Shown here in pieces: positions 9,207 through 16,627 of a stretch of 45,917 nucleotides of DNA. Numbering within the stretch: the stretch's first letter is position 1; each line of letters starts with the position of its first letter. The stretch is from Oscillospiraceae bacterium (GTDB taxonomy: Bacteria > Bacillota > Clostridia > Oscillospirales > CAG-382). The DNA lies in the NCBI GenBank assembly GCA_015064895.1, contig SVRI01000018.1, positions 1 through 45,917 of the forward strand, given 5' to 3'. A program made the translations under genes and the position numbers. The notes below the pieces were generated by a model. The model was given only the letters and a program-made list of their open reading frames with translations. It had not been told where the DNA came from and ran no database searches.

Positions 9207-10532
9207 ATGAAAGATTTTTCTCCGAGAAAGGCGGCAGTGCTGTCGCTTAACTCAAGCATAAAAAATGGAAAATATTCAAATCTCGAGCTTGATGCCGCAA
9301 TAAAAAAATACGGCTTTGAGGATAAGGATAAGGCATTTTTCACAAGACTTTTCTACGGAACGGTTGAAAGAAAAATTACCCTTGACTATATTATACGCAA
9401 GCTCTCGACGGTGAAGTTTGAAAAAATAGAACCCCTTGTTCTGTGTGTTCTGGAAACGGGACTTTATCAGGTGTTTTTTATGGATAAAGTCCCCGATTCT
9501 GCAGCATGTAATGAATCGACAGAACTTGTCAAAACGACATGTCCCAAAGCATATGCAGGCTTTGTCAACGGCATAATGCGTTCTGCGGTCAGACAGAAAA
9601 AAGAGCTTTTGGAAGAAATTTCAGCTCTTAAAGGTTCCTATGGTCTCAGTATCAAGTACAGCGTTCCCGAATGGTTGTGCAAAATGTGGGAACAAAATTA
9701 CGGTGAAAGCCGTCAAATTGTAAAAGCACTCAGTAAAGTGAAGGTAGGTGTGGCACTGAGAGTAAATACACTCAGAATAAGTGCCAAAGAGTTGCTTGAC
9801 AAGCTGCCTTCAGAGCTTGAAGCAAAGGCGGTCGGCAATACAAGTATTATTATACCTAAATCCTGTGTTGTTACAGAACTTTACGGATATGACGAGGGAC
9901 TGTTTTTTGTTCAGGACCCTGCTTCAACGATTGTTTCGTCGCTTGTAAATAAAACAAGCGTGAAAAAGGAAAATCCAGTAATCGTTGATACATGCTCATG
10001 TCCCGGCGGCAAAAGCTTTTCCATGGCTATAAACCTTGAAAACAAGGCGAAGATTTATTCCATGGATCTGCATGAGTCAAGATTGAAGCTTGTGAGAAGC
10101 GGTGCTGAAAGACTGGGAATTACTTGTATAGAAACGCATGAATGTGACGGCAGAAAACCGAAAGAAGAACTTTTCGGTACTGCAGATGTCGTACTTTGCG
10201 ACGTACCCTGTTCGGGCCTTGGCGTCATTGCCAAAAAGCCGGATATAAGATATAAAACATACGAGGAAATTGAAAAGCTTCCAGATGTGCAGAAATCAAT
10301 ACTTGAAGCGTCGAAAAACTACTTAAAGGATGACGGTTTTATAATCTACTCTACATGCACCCTGCGAAAAGCCGAAAACGAGGAAGTGGTTTCGGAATTT
10401 CTCAAAAACAATAAAGACTTTGAACTTTGTCCGACGGGAATTTTCGGAGATGAAACCGGAATGGTTACATTCCTGCCTCATAAAACAGGTACAGACGGTT
10501 TTTTTGCGGCAAAGCTCAGAAAGAAAAAGTGA
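9207..10532 (+). CDS. rsmB: 16S rRNA m5C967 methyltransferase RsmB
   Basis: S-adenosylmethionine-dependent enzyme that methylates C967 of 16S rRNA (441 aa). The N-terminal NusB-like RNA-binding domain covers about 1-140. The methyltransferase domain has DTCSCPGGKS (about 261-270), the DVPCSGLG motif near 332 holding one catalytic cysteine, and IYSTCTL near 380 holding the other. The first motif reads CSCPGGKS rather than the commoner CAAPGGKT. The ATG is 2 bases after the stop of the preceding peptidase gene and has no clear Shine-Dalgarno of its own, so it probably depends on coupled translation. Confidence 0.93.
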   Translation: MKDFSPRKAAVLSLNSSIKNGKYSNLELDAAIKKYGFEDKDKAFFTRLFYGTVERKITLDYIIRKLSTVKFEKIEPLVLCVLETGLYQVFFMDKVPDSAACNESTELVKTTCPKAYAGFVNGIMRSAVRQKKELLEEISALKGSYGLSIKYSVPEWLCKMWEQNYGESRQIVKALSKVKVGVALRVNTLRISAKELLDKLPSELEAKAVGNTSIIIPKSCVVTELYGYDEGLFFVQDPASTIVSSLVNKTSVKKENPVIVDTCSCPGGKSFSMAINLENKAKIYSMDLHESRLKLVRSGAERLGITCIETHECDGRKPKEELFGTADVVLCDVPCSGLGVIAKKPDIRYKTYEEIEKLPDVQKSILEASKNYLKDDGFIIYSTCTLRKAENEEVVSEFLKNNKDFELCPTGIFGDETGMVTFLPHKTGTDGFFAAKLRKKK

Positions 10533-10539
10533 GATAAAC

Positions 10540-11589
10540 TTGGATAGAATTGATATAATGAGCCAAAATTCCGATGAGCTTGCAAAGACATTGCAGGAAA
10601 TCTCGGAAAAATCAGGCGTAAAAATCGAAAAATTCAGAGGCGGTCAGATTTACGGATGGCTTGTAAAGGGCGTCTACAGCTTTGATGAAATGCTGAATGT
10701 TCCGAAGAGCATAAAAAACGTGCTTGATGAATACTGTTTCCTTGCTTTGCCTCAGATTGAAAAGAAGCTGGTGTCAAAAATAGACGGCACTGTCAAGTAT
10801 CTTTTCAGACTTCATGACGGCGAGTTTGTGGAAAGTGTATTTATGAGATATGAGCACGGAAACACTATATGTGTTTCTACTCAGGTCGGCTGCCGTATGG
10901 GCTGTACATTTTGTGCATCGACTCTTACGGGGCTTACAAGAAACCTGTATCCTTCCGAAATTCTCGGTCAGGTCATTGCGGCTATGCGTGACATGGGTGA
11001 GAGAATTTCCAATATCGTTATGATGGGTATAGGAGAGCCGCTTGACAATTACGATAATGTAATGAAGTTCTTAGAACTTGTAAATGACGAAAAAGGCGTA
11101 AATATAGGTCATAGACATATAAGTCTTTCCACCTGCGGACTCTGCGATAAAATAAGACAGCTTGCCGACGAGAAAAAGCAGATAACACTTTCATTGTCAC
11201 TTCATGCAAGTGATGCCGAAACACGAAAAAAGCTTATGCCCGTGGCAAGAAAATATGACCTTGACGAGCTTATTGAATCCTGCCGTTACTACATAAACAA
11301 AACAGGACGCAGGATTTCCTTTGAATATGCCATGATAGCAGGTGAAAACGATTCCCATGCCCATGCGGAAAGACTCGGCAATCTTCTTTCGGGAATGATT
11401 TGCCATGTAAACCTGATTCCCTTGAATGACGTTAAGGAAAGGTCATATACAAAGAGCTCCAAAAAGGCAATAGAGGACTTTGTGAAAATTCTTGAAAAGA
11501 AGCATATTACGGCTACGGTAAGAAGAAAGCTCGGAAGCGACATCAATGCTTCCTGCGGACAGCTCAGAGCTGAAAATGAAAGTAAATAG
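10540..11589 (+). CDS. rlmN: 23S rRNA/tRNA adenine C2-methyltransferase RlmN
   Basis: Radical SAM enzyme that makes 2-methyladenosine at 23S A2503 and in some tRNAs (349 aa). The CX3CX2C iron-sulfur motif is Cys118-Cys122-Cys125 (CRMGCTFC). MGIGEPLDNYDNV, SLHAS and the C-terminal GSDINASCGQL segment, which contains the second methyl-transfer cysteine, are all present. I place the start at TTG 10540, 7 bases after the rsmB stop. This gives MDRIDIMSQNSDEL, which lines up with normal RlmN N-termini and gives the usual length. The reading frame stays open further upstream inside rsmB, but that part is not RlmN-like. No strong ribosome site is visible, so coupling to rsmB is likely. Confidence 0.93.
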   Translation: MDRIDIMSQNSDELAKTLQEISEKSGVKIEKFRGGQIYGWLVKGVYSFDEMLNVPKSIKNVLDEYCFLALPQIEKKLVSKIDGTVKYLFRLHDGEFVESVFMRYEHGNTICVSTQVGCRMGCTFCASTLTGLTRNLYPSEILGQVIAAMRDMGERISNIVMMGIGEPLDNYDNVMKFLELVNDEKGVNIGHRHISLSTCGLCDKIRQLADEKKQITLSLSLHASDAETRKKLMPVARKYDLDELIESCRYYINKTGRRISFEYAMIAGENDSHAHAERLGNLLSGMICHVNLIPLNDVKERSYTKSSKKAIEDFVKILEKKHITATVRRKLGSDINASCGQLRAENESK

Positions 11590-11621
11590 ACATATGAAAT
11601 CCCGATTGGGGAGTGATAAAA

Positions 11622-12353
11622 ATGGTAAAGAACTTTTGCGGAAAGACAGACGTAGGTCTTAAAAGAAATAATAATCAGGACTGCTTCGGAATCTGCGAAA
11701 TTAACGACGATGCCGTTCTCATGGTTGTATGCGACGGTATGGGCGGTGCGGCAGGCGGCAGTGAGGCAAGTACACTTGCTTGTGACGTGTTTACTGAACA
11801 TGTGAGAGAGAATTTTGCTGCAAGTGACTGCAAAAGTAAGCTTTTGCTTGAAGCACAGATGAAGGCGAATGAAGCCGTGTGCGAAAAGGCGGAAAAAGTT
11901 TCAGGTCTTGACGGAATGGGAACAACAATTGTTGCGGCGTTGTATGACGGCAAGAAGTATACCTGCCTTTGGGTGGGTGACAGCCGTATATATGCCTTGA
12001 CAAAGGGAGCAATAAAGCAGATTTCCCATGACCATTCATTTGTTCAGGCACTTGTTGATAGCGGAAACATTACAAGCGAAGAAGCAAAAACACATCCTAA
12101 CAGAAATATAATTACCAAAGCAATAGGAACCATGAAGGATATTGAAGGGGATGTGTGCGAATTTCCCGACAGTGAGCTTGACGGTATTCTTCTGTGTTCA
12201 GACGGTCTTTGCGGATATGTGGAGGAAGAACGGATTTGTGACATATGCAACAATGAAGACGATGCATGTAAGTGTGTTGAAAAATTGGTTTCTGCGGCAA
12301 ATGCTGCGGGCGGTTCAGATAATATAACTGTTATTGTTCACAAAAAGAAATAG
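11622..12353 (+). CDS. prpC: PP2C-family serine/threonine phosphatase
   Basis: Metal-dependent protein phosphatase (243 aa) that reverses phosphorylation by the adjacent kinase. PP2C motifs appear in order: TDVGLKRNNNQD, VCDGMGGAAGG, DGMGTTIVAAL, WVGDSRIY, LLCSDGL and GGSDNITVI. The Asp residues in these motifs bind the two catalytic metals. ATG 11622 is chosen because GGGGAG (11608-11613) sits 8 bases before it; GTG 11613 overlaps that site. The prpC-prkC-rsgA order is characteristic of Firmicutes, and this cassette controls cell-wall and dormancy signalling in Bacillus. Confidence 0.94.
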   Translation: MVKNFCGKTDVGLKRNNNQDCFGICEINDDAVLMVVCDGMGGAAGGSEASTLACDVFTEHVRENFAASDCKSKLLLEAQMKANEAVCEKAEKVSGLDGMGTTIVAALYDGKKYTCLWVGDSRIYALTKGAIKQISHDHSFVQALVDSGNITSEEAKTHPNRNIITKAIGTMKDIEGDVCEFPDSELDGILLCSDGLCGYVEEERICDICNNEDDACKCVEKLVSAANAAGGSDNITVIVHKKK

Positions 12354-12371
12354 CTTTTGGAGGAGTAACAT

Positions 12372-14996
12372 ATGGATAATTCGTTTGAAAAACTTATAAA
12401 CCGTGTTCTTGACTCGAGATATAAAATTGAAAATGTTGTAGGCATAGGCGGTATGGCATATGTCCTTAAAGCTATAGATTTAAAGCAGGAAAACAGACCT
12501 GTTGCCATAAAGATTCTCAACCAGGAATTTAACAGCGATGAAAATGCGGTAAAGAGATTTGTCAATGAATCCGAGGCTGTTGCCATGGTTGATTCACCGA
12601 ATATTGTAAAGATATATGACGTTGCAATTTCAGAAAGCTTAAAGTATATCGTTATGGAATTTGTTGACGGTATAACTCTTAAGGACTATATAGATAAAGT
12701 CGGTGCTTTGAGCTGGAAAGAGGCTGTTCACTATGTCAGACAGATTCTTTTGGCACTTTCCCATGCCCATGAAAAGGGTATAGTTCACCGTGACATCAAA
12801 CCGCAGAATATAATGTTGCTTCGAGACGGTACTGTAAAGGTTACAGATTTCGGTATTGCAAAGACACCGACTTCCGAATCTCTTACCATGACCGATAAGG
12901 CAATCGGTACTGTAAACTATATCAGCCCCGAACAGGCAAGCGGCGGTAAGGTTGATGAAAAGAGCGATCTTTATTCTGTCGGCGTCATGCTTTATGAAAT
13001 GCTTACAGGCACTCTACCTTTTACGGCAGAAAGCCCCGTTGCAGTTGCAATGATGCAGGTGTCTGAAGAACCCAAGAGTCCGAGAGAAATCAATTCTCAG
13101 ATTCCCGTGGGACTTGAGCAGATTATCATAAAATCCATGAGCAAAGATCCTGCGGCAAGATTCAGCAGTGCCGCTTCCATGGAAAAGGCACTTGAGTTTT
13201 TTGTCAATAATCCCGCAGTTGTTTTTTCGGGTGTTGCAGAAAACACAGGTACTACAGAGGAAGCAAGATTTAACAAGAAAAAGCGTGAAAAAGAAGAAAA
13301 GAAGCTTAACAGCCGAAGAAAACACCGCTCAATGTTCCCGATAGTACTGGGTATTACTCTCAGCTTTTTCACTGTTTTGTTATGTTCTATAGTGTTTATG
13401 TGGAACAGCGTATTGAATGAATATGAGACAGAACAGTTTGTTGATTATATTAAAACAACTGTTAATCATATGAGCCTTGAAGATCGGGAAAAATTCATAT
13501 CAAAAAACAAAGACACTCTTAAGGGAGTTCCTGCTTCCGAAAAAATATCTGAGGATAACTGGATAAAGTTTATGTCAAAGAATCTTGAAGCCTTTGAGGA
13601 CATGGATTCTGCAGAAAAGAAGCAGTATCTTAAGGATAATAATTTGCTTTCGGAGTCAAACGGCTCGGGAAACGGAAAGCTTAAGCTTCTTGATGAACTT
13701 GAATTTACCGATAAGATGGTAATATTCATCGACTATTTGTTTGGTGTTGAAGGGAATAACCGTGAATCAAGAGTAATTACCATAGAAGACTATGTCGGAA
13801 AGATTTACACCCCCGAGCTCAAGGCTGAACTTGAAGCAAACGGCTTTGTAATATACGAGAACCGCCTCAGAAAAGAACAGGATAAGCCTTTTAATCAGAT
13901 TCTCGCACAGGATCCAAAGGCCGGTACGGAACAGGTTGACCCAAAGGCAGGCGGAAATGTCAGAATTACATTCTATGTAAATAATTATACCGATAAAGAG
14001 TATGCTGTGCCGGATTGTATCAACTATTCGGTTAATCAGGCGAAAACAAAGATTAAACGAGCTCTCAGTGAATTATACATCGGTGTAGATATGATCGAGG
14101 TTAAAGAGGAGTATAATGACTCTGTCAGCAAAGGAACCGTGTATTATATGCAACCTGAAGCCGGCTCTGTAATAGATCCCGATAATATTCCCGATAAAAT
14201 TGTTCTTTATGTCAGCAAGGGACCGCAGCCCATAGAAAAGATTATGCCTGATGTTGTGGAAAAGACACGGGAAGAGGCGGCAGATATCCTTGAAGAAGCG
14301 GGTATTACCTACACCGAAATGCAAGATTTCAGTAAAGAGGTTGAACCCGGAAAGGTTATAAGAACAAATATCGAGGCAAACACGGTATTCTACAGCGATG
14401 AAGAAGTTATCGTATATATAAGTGTCGGAGGAGACCCAAATGCCGTTTATACAATGCCGGCATGTAAAGATATGCCTGCCGATGAGGCAAAGAAGACGAT
14501 TGCTGAAGAATTTGAAATAGACGAAAGCATTATAAATGTAGTTGAAGAGTATAGCGAAACGGTTGAAGCGGGCAAAGTCATTTCTACAAATCCCGTGGCA
14601 GGAGATTTGGTTGTTGCAGGCGAAGAAGATTCTGTAATTCTTACCGTCAGCAAGGGTAGACATCCCCGTATGCCTGAGGTTATTTACGAAAAGGAAAATG
14701 TTGCAAGAACACGTCTTGCACAGGCAGGCGTGCCTGATGAAAACATTCGTACTGTTTATGTTTATGATGCACAGAATAACGTCAAAGACGGCGAGGTTGT
14801 AGACTGTAACGTCACATACAACGAACCGATCTACCAAGATACACAGATTATTCTGTATGTATATTCCGAATCAGAAGAGGACAATTCCGGAAGCACAGAT
14901 AACGGAAATGAATCTGATAATACAAATAACGAGTCCGATGAAGGCGGTATTTCTGACGAAAGCTTTGACGACCTTCTTGACCTTGGCGGATATTAA
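12372..14996 (+). CDS. prkC: PASTA-domain serine/threonine protein kinase
   Basis: Transmembrane Ser/Thr kinase (874 aa) expected to sense muropeptides or lipid II outside and phosphorylate cytosolic targets. The kinase domain is about 1-275, with glycine loop GIGGMAYV (24-31), Lys47, HRDIKPQN (139-146), DFG (159-161) and a Thr-bearing activation segment. A basic stretch (about 297-318) precedes one TM helix (about 320-343). Outside, a charged region of about 120 residues is followed by five PASTA-like repeats starting near 470, 543, 621, 691 and 764. The C-terminal tail is rich in Ser, Asn, Asp and Glu. The long segment between membrane and first PASTA is more than usual for PrkC. A TTTGGAGGAG ribosome site precedes the start, and the gene is coupled to prpC upstream and rsgA downstream. 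Confidence 0.94.
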   Translation: MDNSFEKLINRVLDSRYKIENVVGIGGMAYVLKAIDLKQENRPVAIKILNQEFNSDENAVKRFVNESEAVAMVDSPNIVKIYDVAISESLKYIVMEFVDGITLKDYIDKVGALSWKEAVHYVRQILLALSHAHEKGIVHRDIKPQNIMLLRDGTVKVTDFGIAKTPTSESLTMTDKAIGTVNYISPEQASGGKVDEKSDLYSVGVMLYEMLTGTLPFTAESPVAVAMMQVSEEPKSPREINSQIPVGLEQIIIKSMSKDPAARFSSAASMEKALEFFVNNPAVVFSGVAENTGTTEEARFNKKKREKEEKKLNSRRKHRSMFPIVLGITLSFFTVLLCSIVFMWNSVLNEYETEQFVDYIKTTVNHMSLEDREKFISKNKDTLKGVPASEKISEDNWIKFMSKNLEAFEDMDSAEKKQYLKDNNLLSESNGSGNGKLKLLDELEFTDKMVIFIDYLFGVEGNNRESRVITIEDYVGKIYTPELKAELEANGFVIYENRLRKEQDKPFNQILAQDPKAGTEQVDPKAGGNVRITFYVNNYTDKEYAVPDCINYSVNQAKTKIKRALSELYIGVDMIEVKEEYNDSVSKGTVYYMQPEAGSVIDPDNIPDKIVLYVSKGPQPIEKIMPDVVEKTREEAADILEEAGITYTEMQDFSKEVEPGKVIRTNIEANTVFYSDEEVIVYISVGGDPNAVYTMPACKDMPADEAKKTIAEEFEIDESIINVVEEYSETVEAGKVISTNPVAGDLVVAGEEDSVILTVSKGRHPRMPEVIYEKENVARTRLAQAGVPDENIRTVYVYDAQNNVKDGEVVDCNVTYNEPIYQDTQIILYVYSESEEDNSGSTDNGNESDNTNNESDEGGISDESFDDLLDLGGY

Positions 14997-15019
14997 ACTT
15001 AAGAAAACGGAGAAAAGCA

Positions 15020-15922
15020 TTGGAAAATATTTCCTTTGAAGGAATAATCACCAAAAGTACGGGCGGTCTTTATACTGTCGAGAAAAAAGACGGTGTGAGT
15101 GAAGACTGCCGTGCTAAAGGTGCATTCAGACACAGTAAAATAACACCCCTTGCAGGGGATAGGGTAACCTTTGAAAAGGCAGACGGCAAGGAAGGCTTTA
15201 TAACCAAAATCCATGAACGTAAAAACAGCCTTATACGCCCTGCCGTTGCAAATGTAGACCTTCTTTGCGTTGTAATTGCGGCAAAGAATCCCGACCCCGA
15301 TTTGTTTATCCTCGACAAACTGTGTGCCGTGGCAAAACATAACGGAATTGAGGTTTTGCTTATCGTCAATAAAGACGATATCGGCGACAGCGATGAGATA
15401 AGCGGCATTTATACAAAGGCAGGCTTTAAAGTTGTGCCTATGTGTGCAACATCGCCCACGGGGTATGAAAAGAGCATAGATGTAATCCGTAATGAAGCAA
15501 AGAATAAAATCAGCTTCTTTACCGGAGCATCGGGAGTTGGCAAATCCAGCGTACTTAATGCAGTTTATCCCGAACTCAGTCTCGAAACAGGCGAGATAAG
15601 CAGAAAAATCCAGAGAGGCAAGCACACAACAAGAGTAACAACCCTTTTCAAAATGGATGAAAACACATATGTGGGTGACACCCCCGGTTTTTCAATGCTT
15701 GACGTTGTGGGGTTTAATATGCTGGATTCTGAGTCGCTTTTATCGGCATTTCCCGATATTGAAGAATTTGCTCTCGATTGTAAATATAAAAAATGCACCC
15801 ACGTGTGTGAAGACGGCTGTAATGTAATGGCGGCGCTGGAAGACGGAAAAATTTCACTGTCAAGACACGAAAGCTATAAAACACTGTTCAATGAACTGAA
15901 AGAAGTTAAACCCTGGGACTAG
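15020..15922 (+). CDS. rsgA: Ribosome small-subunit assembly GTPase RsgA
   Basis: Circularly permuted GTPase (300 aa) that checks late maturation of the 30S subunit. An N-terminal OB-fold (about 1-70) precedes G4 NKDD (117-120), G1 GASGVGKSS (169-177) and G3 DTPG (220-223), the permuted order. The C-terminal zinc knuckle has Cys254, Cys259, His261 and Cys267. Translation starts at TTG 15020 with GGAG at 15009-15012. In many Firmicutes the next gene is rpe (ribulose-phosphate epimerase), then thiN; here a repeat array occupies that place. The stop codon TAG shares its last base with a hairpin. Confidence 0.96.
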   Translation: MENISFEGIITKSTGGLYTVEKKDGVSEDCRAKGAFRHSKITPLAGDRVTFEKADGKEGFITKIHERKNSLIRPAVANVDLLCVVIAAKNPDPDLFILDKLCAVAKHNGIEVLLIVNKDDIGDSDEISGIYTKAGFKVVPMCATSPTGYEKSIDVIRNEAKNKISFFTGASGVGKSSVLNAVYPELSLETGEISRKIQRGKHTTRVTTLFKMDENTYVGDTPGFSMLDVVGFNMLDSESLLSAFPDIEEFALDCKYKKCTHVCEDGCNVMAALEDGKISLSRHESYKTLFNELKEVKPWD

Positions 15923-15947
15923 TCGGGAGAGCCCGACAGCAAATACA
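15922..15947 (+). other. GTCGGG hairpin after rsgA
   Basis: Perfect 6-bp stem GTCGGG-AGAG-CCCGAC at 15922-15937, without a T-tract. The same stem with other loops occurs at 583-598 (CTTC) and 28568-28583 (CTTT), each time inside or beside a structured repeat, so it looks like a repeat module rather than a simple terminator. Confidence 0.5.
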
Positions 15948-16620
15948 CGGGGAATTTTGGCAAAAATAAAACTGTTTGTGTCGCACAAATAACACCGTTT
16001 GCATCGCATATGTGCAACGATGCAAACTCTTTGAGAAAAAATGAGCCTGTGTGCTTTGATTTATGGCACACAGGCGGAAAAATACTCGAGTAAACTATTA
16101 TAAGAATTTAATTTTAGCAGAAAAGGTGACAAATGCGAGTTCTTTTGCCTGCTTTTCTGCGAAAGGCGGCGAGTCGCCGCTGACAGAACACGGGGTGCTT
16201 TGGATTGAACCAAAGCCGAAGTGTCGCACAAATAACACCGTTTGCATCGCATATGTGCAACGATGCAAACTCTTTGAGAAAAAATGAGCCTGTGTGCTTT
16301 GATTTATGGCACACAGGCGGAATAATACTCGAGTAAACTATTATAAGAATTTAATTTTAGCGGAAAAGGTGACAAATGCGAGTTCTTTTGCCTACTTTTC
16401 TGCGAAAGGCGGCGAGTCGCCGCTGACGGAACACGGGGTGTTTTGGATTGAACCAAAGCCGAAGTGTCGCACAAAAAGCAATGAGTTTTACCGCCCTGCT
16501 TAATGGCGGTAAAACGGAAAAATACTCGAGTAAACTATTATAAGAATTTAATTTTAGCAGAAAAGGTGACAAATGCGAGTTCTTTTGCCTACTTTTCTGC
16601 GAAAGAAAAGTAGGAGAAAA
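15948..16620 (+). repeat. Tandem array of a 243-bp hairpin-rich repeat
   Basis: The 705 bases between rsgA and the topoisomerase gene contain no credible gene. Two units of exactly 243 bp (15978-16220, 16221-16463) differ at only a few positions. A third, partial unit (16464-16614) keeps the flanks GTGTCGCACAAA and ATACTCGAGTAAAC, but its variable hairpin is replaced. Units 1 and 2 carry stems GTTTGCATCG/CGATGCAAAC and CCTGTGTGC/GCACACAGG; unit 3 carries GTTTTACCGCC/GGCGGTAAAAC at the same place. Units 1 and 2 then have CCTGCTTTTCT or CCTACTTTTCT without its partner arm, followed by a GCGGCGA-G-TCGCCGC hairpin. Unit 3 ends with the complete terminal hairpin. A leading partial unit begins near CACGGGG at 15948. 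Confidence 0.85.
16588..16616 (+). promoter_or_regulatory. Repeat terminal hairpin carrying the next gene's ribosome site
   Basis: Perfect 11-bp stem CCTACTTTTCT/AGAAAAGTAGG with loop GCGAA (16588-16598, 16604-16614). The 3-prime arm runs directly into GTAGGAG, the only Shine-Dalgarno-like sequence before the ATG at 16628, so folding would hide part of the ribosome site. Confidence 0.55.
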
Positions 16621-16627
16621 AGATATA

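Noticed and set aside
16063..16503. Two open frames of 65-74 codons reading through the repeat units
   Set aside because: They exist only because the 243-bp unit is divisible by three; they have no ribosome sites and are disrupted by hairpin changes.
15978..16614. The tandem array as a CRISPR
   Set aside because: The unit is 243 bp, only about 2.6 copies exist, and there are no 25-40 bp spacers or cas genes.
15978..16614. Variable hairpins as integron attC sites
   Set aside because: No integrase and no conserved attC core (RYYYAAC/GTTRRRY) pairs were seen; cassettes hold no genes.
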